Shown in pieces: positions 30,119-38,727 of a stretch of DNA of 57,614 nt (position 1 is its first letter; every line of letters starts with the position of its first letter). Source of the stretch: Nitrospiraceae bacterium (GTDB lineage: Bacteria > Nitrospirota > Nitrospiria > Nitrospirales > Nitrospiraceae); assembly GCA_919902505.1 (NCBI GenBank), contig CAKKRE010000056.1, positions 1 through 57,614 on the forward strand, given 5' to 3'. The notes beneath the pieces are model-generated. The model had not been told where the DNA came from. It did not search any database and worked only from the letters and a program-made list of their open reading frames with translations. Position numbers and translations under genes: made by a program.

Positions 30119-30156
30119 CAAAAGAAAAGCGGGGTGCCTCTTCCGAAGCACCCCGC
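30119..30156 (-). terminator. Intrinsic terminator of the secreted-protein gene
   Basis: A perfect 9-bp stem (GCGGGGTGC at 30129-30137 with GCACCCCGC at 30148-30156) is followed on the minus strand by TTTTCTTTT. It lies about 30 nt after the stop at 30187, the right distance and orientation for a rho-independent terminator. Confidence 0.9.
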
Positions 30157-30186
30157 TCAAAACCTGCCACTGTCGTGGCGTAAGTC

Positions 30187-30969
30187 TTAGTTGCTCAAGC
30201 CCTTCTGCAAGTTCGGCTTGGCACCATCGGTCCCGTAGTCAGACTTGTTCTGCAGTTTGGTTTCCGGAGCGACAGTCTGGTAGCCCCATCCTGGCTGCGG
30301 TTCGCAGTTCCAGCAGGGTGCCTGTCCGGTAAATTCACCGACAGTTGTCGTGACCACACCGGTGGTCACCGTTCCAGGAAACACGCCGCCGACCGGTCCG
30401 CCAGTGACGGTGCCTGAAGACGTGTCGATTCCGCGCTCGGTTGTCGGGCTCGGACGCTGCCCGAGACCGCCAAAACCAGCCAACTTCTCGTTACCGCGGA
30501 ACAAATACACTTCACGCACAAGCTTGCGGCCAGATCCGTAGACACCAACGTCCGCTCTCGCATTTGGGGATTCTACGACCTGGACGGAGATATCATCACC
30601 GGCGTTCAACACTCTAATCTGGTCCATGTTGGTTTGCCCGTCAAGATAGAGCGTCAACGAGGACATCGCGCCCGTCCCAGCACGACCTTCGTCGTGCGAG
30701 CTTCCACCTGTTTCCAGGTGCAATTTTTGGCCAGGAACATCAACGGCGAGGACGCGACCAAACACGGTTTCTGCCTGAGCAAGCCGGTCCATGAATGCGG
30801 TCCGATCAAATGCTGCGGTCCGTCCGGAGTTACCCGAGACATCGCCGACTCCGGTGCCGACACCGAAACCTGATCCCGACGAGGACTGTGGCAAACGCTC
30901 TTGAGCGCCTGCAACACCAACAGAGCTGATGAAAAGCACCGCAGCTCCAAGTGCCAACACGTTACGCAT
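30187..30969 (-). CDS. Secreted protein of unknown function
   Basis: I do not recognise the family. The 260-residue protein starts MRNVLALGAAVLFISSVG and has a cleavable signal peptide ending AGA-QE. A beta-rich middle (about 50-160, including FGRVLAVDVPGQKLHLETGG) may be a small barrel of the kind found in proteins described as DUF5666-like. The tail is low-complexity and rich in Gly, Thr and Pro, with a CWNC motif near GQAPCWNCEPQPGWGY. The ATG follows an ideal AAGGAGG site. It is a single-gene unit with its own promoter (31065-31093) and terminator (30119-30156), suggesting strong independent expression. Confidence 0.75.
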   Translation of the reverse strand: MRNVLALGAAVLFISSVGVAGAQERLPQSSSGSGFGVGTGVGDVSGNSGRTAAFDRTAFMDRLAQAETVFGRVLAVDVPGQKLHLETGGSSHDEGRAGTGAMSSLTLYLDGQTNMDQIRVLNAGDDISVQVVESPNARADVGVYGSGRKLVREVYLFRGNEKLAGFGGLGQRPSPTTERGIDTSSGTVTGGPVGGVFPGTVTTGVVTTTVGEFTGQAPCWNCEPQPGWGYQTVAPETKLQNKSDYGTDGAKPNLQKGLSN

Positions 30970-31064
30970 GTGCTGCCTCCTTAGTGAGTTGGAATTGATA
31001 AGATAGTAATGATGAACGGCGATAAACTGAACAGGCCATAGTAGTTCCAAGCAAATTCGGGCGA

Positions 31065-31093
31065 ACTATAGGCTAACACCCACATCATGTCAA
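31065..31093 (-). promoter_or_regulatory. Near-consensus sigma-70 promoter for the secreted-protein gene
   Basis: On the minus strand a perfect TTGACA (31088-31093) and TATAGT (31065-31070) are separated by exactly 17 nt. The leader to the ATG at 30969 is about 90 nt. Confidence 0.75.
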
Positions 31094-31231
31094 GATGTTT
31101 TCAGCCACGACATCCACTATGTAGTGTTGTGTCGAAAAGCATCGTCTATTTATTCGCATCGCACCAACACCAGACGGCAATGTGTGTATGAACGCACTGG
31201 TTGTCGAGGCAATGGAAGGGTGTTGAAATAA

Positions 31232-31318
31232 TGGTGCCCAGAGGGAGGGTCGAACTCCCACTCTCTTGCGAGAACCGGATTTTGAGTCCGGCGCGTCTGC
31301 CAGTTCCGCCATCCGGGC
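31232..31318 (-). tRNA. tRNA-Leu (anticodon CAA)
   Basis: The minus strand from 31318 folds as a class II tRNA. The acceptor stem is GCCCGGA with TCTGGGC, and the anticodon stem CCGGA/TCCGG surrounds loop CTCAAAA (anticodon CAA, Leu). It has a long variable arm, a T-arm with GTTCGACCC, discriminator A and encoded CCA. The long variable arm is typical of leucine tRNAs. Confidence 0.95.
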
Positions 31319-31442
31319 ACGTGTGTCATGCGACGTCAATTCCTTGGCTTGCCACTCGGTTTTGAAGGGACGCATTTTTAACATGAACCCGAGTAGGCGT
31401 CAATCGGCACGGCACACTCTTTTTTCTGCCGCATGCGAATGC

Positions 31443-31448
31443 TAGAAT
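31443..31448 (+). promoter_or_regulatory. Extended -10 promoter for the YggX-like gene
   Basis: TAGAAT at 31443-31448 is preceded by TGC, the extended -10 pattern, and the upstream -35 position is only a T-run. It stands about 54 nt before the ATG at 31502. Confidence 0.4.
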
Positions 31449-31501
31449 GCCGCGCGACTGACAACTGACAAATGAAGATCAGGCAGATTGAGGAGGCGAC
31501 T

Positions 31502-31783
31502 ATGGCAGATGTGCAATGTGTCACCTGCGGACAAGCAGGCGAAGCGATTACCGATATGCTGTTCCTCGGCAAGCTCGAAGCCGAAATTAAGGCGAAGGTC
31601 TGCAAGCCCTGCTGGAAAAAGTGGGAAGGGATGCGGGTCATGGTGATCAACGAGTATCAAGTCAATCTCGGCGACGAGAGCGGCCGCGAACTCGTTAAAA
31701 AGCAAATGAAGGCATTCCTCAAACTGGGAGAACAAACCGACACGTCCAAGCTGGATGAAAACTTTCGTCCAGCCGGCTCTTAG
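31502..31783 (+). CDS. YggX-like Fe(2+)-trafficking protein with extra Cys pairs
   Basis: Protein of 93 residues. The middle region, CWKKWEGMRVMVINEYQVN followed by LVKKQMKAFL, matches the W..W..MLINE..LN..QM..FL pattern of YggX (Fe2+-trafficking/oxidative protection) proteins. Unlike E. coli YggX it carries an N-terminal CVTC and a CKPC motif, suggesting a bound metal or a small zinc-ribbon-like site. I chose the ATG at 31502 because GGAGGCGACT precedes it; an upstream in-frame start lacks this. It is a single-gene unit. Confidence 0.7.
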   Translation: MADVQCVTCGQAGEAITDMLFLGKLEAEIKAKVCKPCWKKWEGMRVMVINEYQVNLGDESGRELVKKQMKAFLKLGEQTDTSKLDENFRPAGS

Positions 31784-31948
31784 GGTGAGGACTTCCACAT
31801 CTGACCGTGGTGTCAGGCGAAACCGTTTCAGGCAGAACCGTTTATGATCGGCGCCTGCTCGTCACACAGTTGAGGTCCAGTCGAACCTTGAGGCCTCACG
31901 AGTGGTGAACCGTCGGCGCTCTCTTCATCCGTTGCCCGATCGAATTCA

Positions 31949-31978
31949 TTGACACTCTGATTTCGGAAGTGCTAGAGT
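31949..31978 (+). promoter_or_regulatory. Sigma-70-type promoter for the DUF151-rplM-rpsI operon
   Basis: TTGACA (31949-31954, perfect) and TAGAGT (31973-31978) are separated by 18 nt, preceding the GTG at 32027 by about 45 nt. The following four genes are spaced by 2 to 42 nt and end at a terminator at 33916-33948, so this promoter probably serves all four. Confidence 0.6.
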
Positions 31979-32026
31979 GCCCTATTCTTGAGGTTTTTGG
32001 CCGACATCGGGAAGGATACTCCCGCC

Positions 32027-32482
32027 GTGATTACACAAATGCGGGTAAAGGGGCTGATCTTCGACCCCTACAACAACGCCTATATAGTGGTGTTGCGGGA
32101 CGAAGAGAATTCAGACATGCTCCCGATCTGGGTCGGAAAATCAGAAGCCAGCGCCATCGGCCTTGCGCTGGAGAGTGTCACCGCGCCGCGTCCCATGACT
32201 CACGACTTAATGAAGTCGTTCCTGGAGACGTTCGATGCGAAGATTATTAGTGTGGTGATTACAGATTTGAACGAGAACACCTATTTCGCCACGATTCACC
32301 TGATGTACGAAGACTCAGAATATACGGTCGATTCTCGCCCCAGCGACGCCATCGCGCTGGCGCTTCGAACCAGCGCGCCGATTTTTGCCAGCGAGAAGGT
32401 CATTAAGAAACAGTCTTCCGAAGAACTTGAACAGTGGCTTGAAAATTTAAAGCCGGAAGATTTCGGAAAACTGGATACCTAA
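32027..32482 (+). CDS. Bifunctional nuclease family (DUF151) protein, first copy
   Basis: Protein of 151 residues of the DUF151 family (bifunctional nuclease domain, seen in plant BBD1 and many bacteria). Hallmarks are LPIWVGKSEASAIGLALE, the APRPMTHDLM segment, and a DSRPSDAIALALRTSAPIF block. The GTG start has an AAGGA site 10 nt upstream; a TTG-started longer form is possible. The biological role in bacteria is not settled. It lies 2 nt before a second DUF151 gene. Confidence 0.82.
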   Translation: MITQMRVKGLIFDPYNNAYIVVLRDEENSDMLPIWVGKSEASAIGLALESVTAPRPMTHDLMKSFLETFDAKIISVVITDLNENTYFATIHLMYEDSEYTVDSRPSDAIALALRTSAPIFASEKVIKKQSSEELEQWLENLKPEDFGKLDT

Positions 32483-32484
32483 CC

Positions 32485-32973
32485 ATGGACTCGGCGAATC
32501 AGCAGAATGAGCCCTCGGAGCTCGTCGCTTTGACCGTCAAGCAGGTGCTGGACGACGGCAACACCGATACCCGCATCGTCGTGATGAAAAATGATGACGC
32601 GAGTGTGACGCTGCCGATCTGGGTTGGATCTGCGGAAGGTAACGCAATTCGTCTTGCCATGGAGCGGGTGGTGACTCCCCGCCCTATGAGCCATGACCTC
32701 ATTCGGAGCTTTGCTGATCATCTTGGTGTGCGGATTGAACGGGTTGTGATTACGGATGTGAAGGGCAGTACCTACTACGCCAGCGTGGCCTTTGCGTCGA
32801 AGGGCGTGCATCGTACCCTGGATGCCAGACCAAGCGACGCGATCGCCCTCGCACTTCGCGCGGACTGCCCGATCTATGCCACACAGGACGTGCTCAACCG
32901 ACGCACGGCCGTTCACCTGGATGCTTGGATCAATAAACTCGACACTAAGAATATCGAACCTCAACAGGCGTGA
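32485..32973 (+). CDS. Bifunctional nuclease family (DUF151) protein, second copy
   Basis: Paralogue of the preceding gene, 162 residues. It shares the same blocks: LPIWVGSAEGNAIRLAME, TPRPMSHDLIRSF and DARPSDAIALALRADCPIY. It differs in the N-terminal arm and the C-terminus, so the copies are old rather than a recent duplication. It is followed 41 nt later by rplM. Tandem copies ahead of ribosomal genes suggest a link to RNA or ribosome metabolism, which is inference. Confidence 0.82.
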   Translation: MDSANQQNEPSELVALTVKQVLDDGNTDTRIVVMKNDDASVTLPIWVGSAEGNAIRLAMERVVTPRPMSHDLIRSFADHLGVRIERVVITDVKGSTYYASVAFASKGVHRTLDARPSDAIALALRADCPIYATQDVLNRRTAVHLDAWINKLDTKNIEPQQA

Positions 32974-33014
32974 GGCCTGATACCTCACATTAGAATCCTT
33001 TCGTGCAGGAGTAG

Positions 33015-33455
33015 ATGGAGACCATGACAAAAACGTATCTTGAGAAGCCAGCTGATGTGAAACGGAAATGGTTCTTGGTGGATGCCGACGGCAAGACGCT
33101 GGGTCGCCTTGCGGCGAAGGTGGCCACCTTGCTTCGAGGCAAGCACAAACCGACGTTTACCCCCCACGTGGATACCGGCGACCATGTCGTTATCGTCAAT
33201 GCGGAGAAGATCCGGTTGACGGGCAACAAGATGGAAGACAAGACCTATTCGTATCACACGGGATATCCAGGCGGACTCAAGACCCTCACCGCCGAACATA
33301 TCCACAAGAAGGACCCGACGAAGCTCTTGACGCGCGCCATCGAAGGTATGTTGCCCAAGAATCCCCTTGGGAACCAGATGGCCAAGAAACTGCGCGTGTA
33401 CGCAGGTTCAACCCATCCACATCACGCGCAGCAACTGGAATCACTTTCGCTGTGA
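33015..33455 (+). CDS. rplM: 50S ribosomal protein L13
   Basis: Large-subunit protein that binds 23S rRNA early in assembly. The sequence [20 protein letters not shown] and the block [24 protein letters not shown] are typical. Two ATG codons are possible: 33015 (used here, AGGAG upstream but very close) and 33024, giving [12 protein letters not shown], which is the more usual family start. The product is 146 or 143 residues. It pairs with rpsI, the conserved L13-S9 operon. Confidence 0.97.
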   Translation: METMTKTYLEKPADVKRKWFLVDADGKTLGRLAAKVATLLRGKHKPTFTPHVDTGDHVVIVNAEKIRLTGNKMEDKTYSYHTGYPGGLKTLTAEHIHKKDPTKLLTRAIEGMLPKNPLGNQMAKKLRVYAGSTHPHHAQQLESLSL

Positions 33456-33497
33456 TCATTATTGTTCGGATTCGATCTGTGAAGGAGGCCGCCTGAT

Positions 33498-33890
33498 ATG
33501 GCAGCAATTACGCAGTACGCAACTGGGAAGAGAAAGAGCGCGATCGCTCGTGCATGGGTGACCGCCGCTGCTGGTGATATCGTCGTCAACGAAAAGCCGC
33601 TGGAAAAAGCGTTTCCTCGCATGACCCTGCGGAATGTCATTCAATTTCCGTTTGAACTGGCCGGCGTGGCTGGGAAGTATTCCGTCCGGGCCACCGTCTA
33701 TGGTGGTGGGCCTGCGGGCCAGGCTGGAGCCTTGCGGCATGCCATCTCGAAGGCGCTGGTCGTCATGAGCGCGGCATTCCGAAGCCCGCTCAAGAAGGAA
33801 GGCCTTCTGACGCGTGACTCCCGCGTGAAAGAGCGCAAAAAATACGGCCAGAAGGGCGCCAGAAAGCGCTTCCAATACTCGAAGCGATAA
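33498..33890 (+). CDS. rpsI: 30S ribosomal protein S9
   Basis: Small-subunit protein of 130 residues; its C-terminal basic tail, KARKRFQYSKR-like (QKGARKRFQYSKR), contacts P-site tRNA. N-terminal YATGKRKSAIARAWV and the middle GGPAGQAGALRHAISKAL are characteristic. GAAGGAGG precedes the start. A terminator follows at 33916-33948. Confidence 0.98.
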   Translation: MAAITQYATGKRKSAIARAWVTAAAGDIVVNEKPLEKAFPRMTLRNVIQFPFELAGVAGKYSVRATVYGGGPAGQAGALRHAISKALVVMSAAFRSPLKKEGLLTRDSRVKERKKYGQKGARKRFQYSKR

Positions 33891-33915
33891 AGAAACACTG
33901 GAGCGACAGGGTGTC

Positions 33916-33948
33916 AAAAGGGAAGGCTCCGCAGCCTTCCCTTTTTTT
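33916..33948 (+). terminator. Intrinsic terminator after rpsI
   Basis: A 13-bp stem (AAAAGGGAAGGCT at 33916-33928 with AGCCTTCCCTTTT at 33933-33945) has a CCGC loop and runs into seven T residues (33942-33948). It closes the DUF151-rplM-rpsI transcript. Confidence 0.93.
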
Positions 33949-34002
33949 ATGTGTGCGATGAACTGATCGAGCAACAATTCGTGATAGGCCGGGAGGGGTG
34001 AC

Positions 34003-35076
34003 ATGACGTCGGTACGAGTAGCAGTGGCAGGGGGCAGCGGATACACCGGGGCAGAGTTGCTACGGCTGCTGTCGCAACACCCCAACGTTCAATTGACTGC
34101 GGTGACTTCCGAGAAGTCGGCCGGAACCCCCGTCTCCACCGTGTATCCCCATTTGCAGGGCATCGTGCCGCTGACCTTCGAAGCCCTGGCGCCTGAGGCC
34201 CTGGCAGAACGCGCCGATGTACTCTTCCTCGCCCTTCCCCATACAAAATCCATGGGCCCGGTCGCGAGTTGCATGAAAGCCGGCAAGCGCGTGATCGACC
34301 TGAGCGCAGACTTCAGACTTAAAGATCCTCGCACATACGAAACCTGGTATCAGACCACACACGCGCATCCCGACCTGATCGGAAGCGCCGTCTATGGCCT
34401 GCCGGAACTGCATCGATCCGCCATCGCACAGGCCCGACTTGTCGCCTCCCCCGGCTGCTACCCGACCGCCGCGATTCTTCAACTGGCGCCGTTGATCGCT
34501 CATAGCCTCATCGTGCCGGACACGATTGTGATTGATGCAAAGTCGGGCGTATCAGGCGCAGGAAGAAGCCCGGCTCTCCCCTACCACTTTCCCGAAGCGC
34601 ACGAGTCACTGGAGCCCTATAAGATCGGCCAGCATCGACACATCCCGGAAATCGAACAGGAACTGAGCGGGCTGGCAGGAACGCGTGGACAAGCGGGCGG
34701 AGAACAGCACTCCGGTGTCACCATTGCCTTCACGCCGCACCTGGTCCCGATGAATCGAGGCATCTTGAGCACCGCCTATGCGCGAATGAAGGGCACACTC
34801 GATGTCGTCGAACTGCGGGCGCTCTATCGGGACTTCTACAAGGGAGAACGATTCGTGCGACTGCTCGAAGGCGCGATGCCGAATCCCCGACATGTGCGAG
34901 GCGCCAACTACTGCGATCTCGCAGTCCACACCGATACGCGAGCCGGCTGGGTCGTGACCGTGTCGGCCATCGACAACCTGATCAAGGGAGCAGCGGGACA
35001 GGCGATTCAGGCTATGAATCTCATGCTCGGCTATCCGGAAGAGACGGGTCTGGTGGCGCCGGGTATCTATCCATAA
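34003..35076 (+). CDS. argC: N-acetyl-gamma-glutamyl-phosphate reductase
   Basis: NADPH-dependent third step of arginine synthesis. The 357-residue protein has the Rossmann start VAVAGGSGYTGAELLRLL and the active-site cysteine in LVASPGCYPTAAIL, with KSGVSGAGRSPALPYHF further on. Length fits the type-1 family. GGGAGGGG precedes the ATG. argJ follows about 55 nt later. Confidence 0.97.
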   Translation: MTSVRVAVAGGSGYTGAELLRLLSQHPNVQLTAVTSEKSAGTPVSTVYPHLQGIVPLTFEALAPEALAERADVLFLALPHTKSMGPVASCMKAGKRVIDLSADFRLKDPRTYETWYQTTHAHPDLIGSAVYGLPELHRSAIAQARLVASPGCYPTAAILQLAPLIAHSLIVPDTIVIDAKSGVSGAGRSPALPYHFPEAHESLEPYKIGQHRHIPEIEQELSGLAGTRGQAGGEQHSGVTIAFTPHLVPMNRGILSTAYARMKGTLDVVELRALYRDFYKGERFVRLLEGAMPNPRHVRGANYCDLAVHTDTRAGWVVTVSAIDNLIKGAAGQAIQAMNLMLGYPEETGLVAPGIYP

Positions 35077-35131
35077 CTTGAGTCCTGGGCGACTCCGCGC
35101 TACGGACCATGTCTCACCACACAGGATCACT

Positions 35132-36343
35132 ATGAAGACCATCACTGGAGGCGTCACTGCACCGATCGGCTTTCGGGCCGCCGGGATGTATTGCGGCATC
35201 AAGAAAAAGCAGAAGAAACAACTCGACTTGGCCCTGCTGGTCTCCGAGCAGGAGGGCCCCGTCGCCGGCGTGTTCACCACCAATCAGGTCGTGGCTGCTC
35301 CAGTTGTGCTCGATCGCCTGCATCTGAAGAAGGGCATCGGCCGGGCCATCCTCGTCAACAGCGGGAACGCCAACGCCTGCACCGGACCCGACGGAATGCG
35401 AGTGGCCAAGGAGATGGCGCAGCTGGTTGCCACGGCTCTCGGCAGTGCGCCCCATACTATCTTCATCGGATCGACCGGCGTGATCGGTCAGCCACTTCCG
35501 ATCGACTGCATCAAGAACGCTGTCCCGTCCCTCCTCGCTCGCATCACGCGCCGCGGCGGAAACGAAGCAGCCCAAGCCATCATGACCACGGACCTCAAAC
35601 CCAAACAGGTGGCGGTGCGCGCCCGCCTCGGAGGGCGGATGGTGACGGTGGGAGGAATGGCCAAGGGTTCCGGGATGATCCATCCCAACATGGCCACCAT
35701 GCTAGGCTATCTCACAACCGATGCGGCCATCAGCCGGTCGGCGCTTCAGACGGCGCTCTGCCAGGCGGTCGATCAATCGTTTAACTGCATTACCGTCGAC
35801 GGCGATACGAGCACGAACGACACCGTCCTTTGCCTTGCGAACGGAATGGCAGGCAATCAGACACTCAAGCCAGGCTCTGCGGACTTTCGACGGTTCTGCG
35901 CCATGGTCGAAACGGTCTGCCGCACCCTTGCCTTAAAAATTTGCTGGGACGGCGAAGGTGTGACCAAAGTCGTACGGGTGGAGGTCACAGGCGCTCGATC
36001 CACGACGGCGGCCAAACAGATTGCCCAAACGATCGCCACCTCCAACCTGGTGAAGACCGCGCTCTTTGGCGGTGACGCCAACTGGGGGCGTGTGATGGCG
36101 GCCCTCGGACGCGCAGGGGTCCCCATCGATCCCAGCCGGATCAGCCTACAATTCGGGGATGTCCCGATGGTCCGGAACGGTCAAGGACTGGGCCGCGTCG
36201 CCGAGCAGAAGCTGACCAAGGTCTTCCGGGCGAAGGAGTTTACGATTCTTGTCGACCTCGCACAGGGCACAGCCGGGGCGCACATGTGGACGACCGATTT
36301 GTCCTACGAATACGTGCGGATCAACGCGAGTTACCGGTCGTGA
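35132..36343 (+). CDS. argJ: Bifunctional ornithine acetyltransferase / N-acetylglutamate synthase
   Basis: Recycles the acetyl group in arginine synthesis. The 403-residue precursor carries the autocleavage site in KGSGMIHPNMATMLGYLT, where the internal Thr becomes the new N-terminus of the beta chain. Other blocks are GVFTTNQVVAAPVVL, VNSGNANACTG and GGDANWGRVMAALGRAG. I chose the ATG at 35132; the longer TTG-started frame adds residues unlike the family. Confidence 0.96.
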   Translation: MKTITGGVTAPIGFRAAGMYCGIKKKQKKQLDLALLVSEQEGPVAGVFTTNQVVAAPVVLDRLHLKKGIGRAILVNSGNANACTGPDGMRVAKEMAQLVATALGSAPHTIFIGSTGVIGQPLPIDCIKNAVPSLLARITRRGGNEAAQAIMTTDLKPKQVAVRARLGGRMVTVGGMAKGSGMIHPNMATMLGYLTTDAAISRSALQTALCQAVDQSFNCITVDGDTSTNDTVLCLANGMAGNQTLKPGSADFRRFCAMVETVCRTLALKICWDGEGVTKVVRVEVTGARSTTAAKQIAQTIATSNLVKTALFGGDANWGRVMAALGRAGVPIDPSRISLQFGDVPMVRNGQGLGRVAEQKLTKVFRAKEFTILVDLAQGTAGAHMWTTDLSYEYVRINASYRS

Positions 36344-36357
36344 GCCGCCTCGCGCGG

Positions 36358-36386
36358 TTGCAAAATACTGGGGATTATGCTAGCGT
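36358..36386 (+). promoter_or_regulatory. Candidate promoter for rpsB-tsf
   Basis: TTGCAA (36358-36363) and TAGCGT (36381-36386) are separated by 17 nt. TGC precedes the -10 box, making an extended -10. It sits 186 nt before rpsB, leaving a long leader. The match is moderate. Confidence 0.4.
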
Positions 36387-36493
36387 TCGGGCGTTTTCGT
36401 GCCGTGAATGATCCGTCCCATCGTTCACATTTTCGCATCCAAAATCAGGGACGTCTTATTTAAATACACACCAGCGTGATGCGCACGCTGCGC

Positions 36494-36554
36494 AGCCTGA
36501 GAATAAGGGGGACATCCCCCTCGTCGTTGGCGTTCGCCAGGCGCTCTGCAGGCT
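36494..36554 (+). promoter_or_regulatory. Structured leader just upstream of rpsB
   Basis: An outer pairing (AGCCTG at 36494-36499 with CAGGCT at 36549-36554) encloses two hairpins: AGGGGG/CCCCCT with an ACAT loop (36506-36521) and TGGCG/CGCCA (36529-36540). The ribosome binding site of rpsB follows directly. In other bacteria the rpsB leader is bound by S2 for feedback control; whether that applies here is inference. Confidence 0.5.
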
Positions 36555-36572
36555 TCGGAGGGAGGTGAAGGT

Positions 36573-37346
36573 ATGGGAGTAGTTGCGATTAAGGAATTAC
36601 TGGAAGCGGGCGTCCACTTCGGACACCAGACGAATCGTTGGAACCCCAAGATGAAGCGATTCCTGTTCGGGGAACGAAACGGCGTCTACATTATCGACCT
36701 TCAACAGACCGTCGAACGCATGGAACAAGCCTATGCCTTCGCGCGCGACACCGTGGCGGCCGGTGACTCCGTCTTGTTCGTCGGTACCAAGCGCCAAGCG
36801 GCGGAGATTTTAGAGGAAGAGGCCAAGCGGGCCAACCAGTTCTACATCAACCAGCGCTGGTTGGGCGGCATGCTGACCAACTTCCAGACCATCCGTCGTA
36901 GCATCGACAAAATGAAAAAAATGGAAGCGACCCTCGCTGATCCGACGCATCAGGGCCATACCAAGAAAGAGCTCGGACAGATGCAGAAGGAAGTCGTCAA
37001 GCTGCAGAAGAACCTGTCGGGCATCCGCAACATGCGCGCCCTGCCCGGCGCGGTGTTTATTCTGGATACCCGCATCGAGCACATTGCGATCCTCGAGGCC
37101 AGCCGGCTGGAAATTCCGGTCATTGCCATCGTCGATTCGAACTGCGATCCCGATCACATTCAATACCCCATCCCGGGCAACGATGACGCCATCCGTTCCA
37201 TCAAACTGATTATTTCCCGGATCGCGGACGCGTGCCTTGAAGGAGCGCACCTCCGTACCCAGCGAGAAGAAACAGAGTTTGCATCGGCACCAGCCGGTGG
37301 TGGCGCTAAACCGGCGGCAAATTTGGCCGGCGTGGCCACCTCCTGA
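36573..37346 (+). CDS. rpsB: 30S ribosomal protein S2
   Basis: Small-subunit protein of 257 residues bound near the mRNA exit. N-terminal [22 protein letters not shown] and the block [19 protein letters not shown] are S2 signatures, as is [18 protein letters not shown]. The C-terminal tail is Ala/Gly-rich. GGAGGTGAAGGT precedes the ATG. It begins the conserved order rpsB-tsf-pyrH-frr. Confidence 0.98.
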   Translation: MGVVAIKELLEAGVHFGHQTNRWNPKMKRFLFGERNGVYIIDLQQTVERMEQAYAFARDTVAAGDSVLFVGTKRQAAEILEEEAKRANQFYINQRWLGGMLTNFQTIRRSIDKMKKMEATLADPTHQGHTKKELGQMQKEVVKLQKNLSGIRNMRALPGAVFILDTRIEHIAILEASRLEIPVIAIVDSNCDPDHIQYPIPGNDDAIRSIKLIISRIADACLEGAHLRTQREETEFASAPAGGGAKPAANLAGVATS

Positions 37347-37397
37347 CGGCCGCGTCTCGCGTGATGGCATTGTTCTATTCGACCAACTGAGGAACCC

Positions 37398-37994
37398 ATG
37401 GCAAGTTTGAGTGAGCTCGTCAAAGAGTTACGTGAAAAAACAGGGGCCGGCATTCTGGATTGCCAGAAGGCCCTGACTGAGAATGGAAACAGCATCGACA
37501 AAGCGATCGATTATCTCCGGCAGAAGGGCTTGGCGGCGGCCCAGAAAAAGGCCGGTCGTGAGACCAACCAGGGCTTGATCCATGCCTATATCCATGCCGG
37601 TGGAAAGATCGGTGTGCTCATCGAAGTCAATTGTGAAACCGACTTCGTGGCACGGAATGAGCAGTTCAAGGCGTTTGTGAACAATCTGGCGCTGCAGGTG
37701 GCGGCCGCCAGCCCGTCCTACGTCCGACGGGAAGAGATTGCCGAAGATGTCGTCGCAAAAGAGCGCACCATCTACGAAGGGCAAGCCAAGGAACTCGGCA
37801 AGCCACCGGCCGCCTGGCCGAAAATCATCGAGGGCAAGCTCGAGAAGTTCTACCAGGAAAATTGCTTGCTCGAACAGGCCTTCATCAAGGATCCGTCCGT
37901 CGTCATCAAGGATCTGCTGGCACAACAAATCGCCAAAATCGGCGAGAACATGAATGTCCGCCGGTTCACACGATTCCAACTAGGCCAAGCATGA
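37398..37994 (+). CDS. tsf: Elongation factor Ts
   Basis: Nucleotide exchange factor for EF-Tu. The 198-residue protein has the N-terminal UBA-like start [20 protein letters not shown], and [18 protein letters not shown] in the core. It is the short form, with a single core half, common outside proteobacteria. Its stop overlaps the pyrH ATG (ATGA). Confidence 0.96.
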   Translation: MASLSELVKELREKTGAGILDCQKALTENGNSIDKAIDYLRQKGLAAAQKKAGRETNQGLIHAYIHAGGKIGVLIEVNCETDFVARNEQFKAFVNNLALQVAAASPSYVRREEIAEDVVAKERTIYEGQAKELGKPPAAWPKIIEGKLEKFYQENCLLEQAFIKDPSVVIKDLLAQQIAKIGENMNVRRFTRFQLGQA

Positions 37995-38716
37995 GTTCTG
38001 CCCACTACCGCCGCATCCTGCTGAAAGTCAGCGGAGAAATGCTGGCCGGTGAGCAGGGCTATGGCGTGCAACCCTCGATTCTCGAAGGGCTGGCAGAAGA
38101 AATTGCCGACGTCGTCGCGATGGACGTCGAAGTGGCCGTTGTCATCGGCGGCGGCAATATCTTCCGCGGCCTGGCCGCCAGTGCGCGCGGCATGGAGCGG
38201 GCCTCCGCCGACTACATGGGCATGCTCGCGACGGTGTTGAATGCCCTGGCCCTCCAGAATGCGCTGGAAGGCAAAGGGGTCAGCACCCGTGTCCAGTCGG
38301 CGATCGAAATGCGGCAGCTGGCCGAAGGCTACATTCGCCGCCGCGCCATCCGACACCTGGAAAAAAAGCGTGTGGTGATCTTCGCGGGAGGAACGGGAAA
38401 TCCCTATTTCTCCACCGATACCGCGGCATCACTGCGGGCGATGGAAATCGGCGCCCAGGTCATCATGAAGGGCACCAAGGTCGACGGTATCTACGACAGC
38501 GATCCGGTCAAAAATCCACAAGCCAAGAAGTATGCAGAGATCCCGTTCCTGTCGATTCTCACACAGAATCTCAAGGTCATGGACTCGACGGCCATCAGCT
38601 TGTGCATGGACAATCGGTTGCCATTGATCGTCTTCAACTTGAAAGAAAAGGGAAACTTTAAACGTGTCGTACAGGGCGAACCTATCGGGACCCTGGTCAC
38701 CGTAGAAAGTCGCTAA
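37991..38716 (+). CDS. pyrH: Uridylate kinase
   Basis: Phosphorylates UMP to UDP; hexameric enzyme of the amino-acid-kinase fold. From the ATG at 37991 the 241-residue protein starts [20 protein letters not shown] and has [11 protein letters not shown] and the C-terminal ATP region [20 protein letters not shown]. The longer open frame to 37862 lies inside tsf and was rejected. It is translationally coupled to tsf. Confidence 0.97.
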   Translation: MSSAHYRRILLKVSGEMLAGEQGYGVQPSILEGLAEEIADVVAMDVEVAVVIGGGNIFRGLAASARGMERASADYMGMLATVLNALALQNALEGKGVSTRVQSAIEMRQLAEGYIRRRAIRHLEKKRVVIFAGGTGNPYFSTDTAASLRAMEIGAQVIMKGTKVDGIYDSDPVKNPQAKKYAEIPFLSILTQNLKVMDSTAISLCMDNRLPLIVFNLKEKGNFKRVVQGEPIGTLVTVESR

Positions 38717-38727
38717 GGGAGAGGCTG

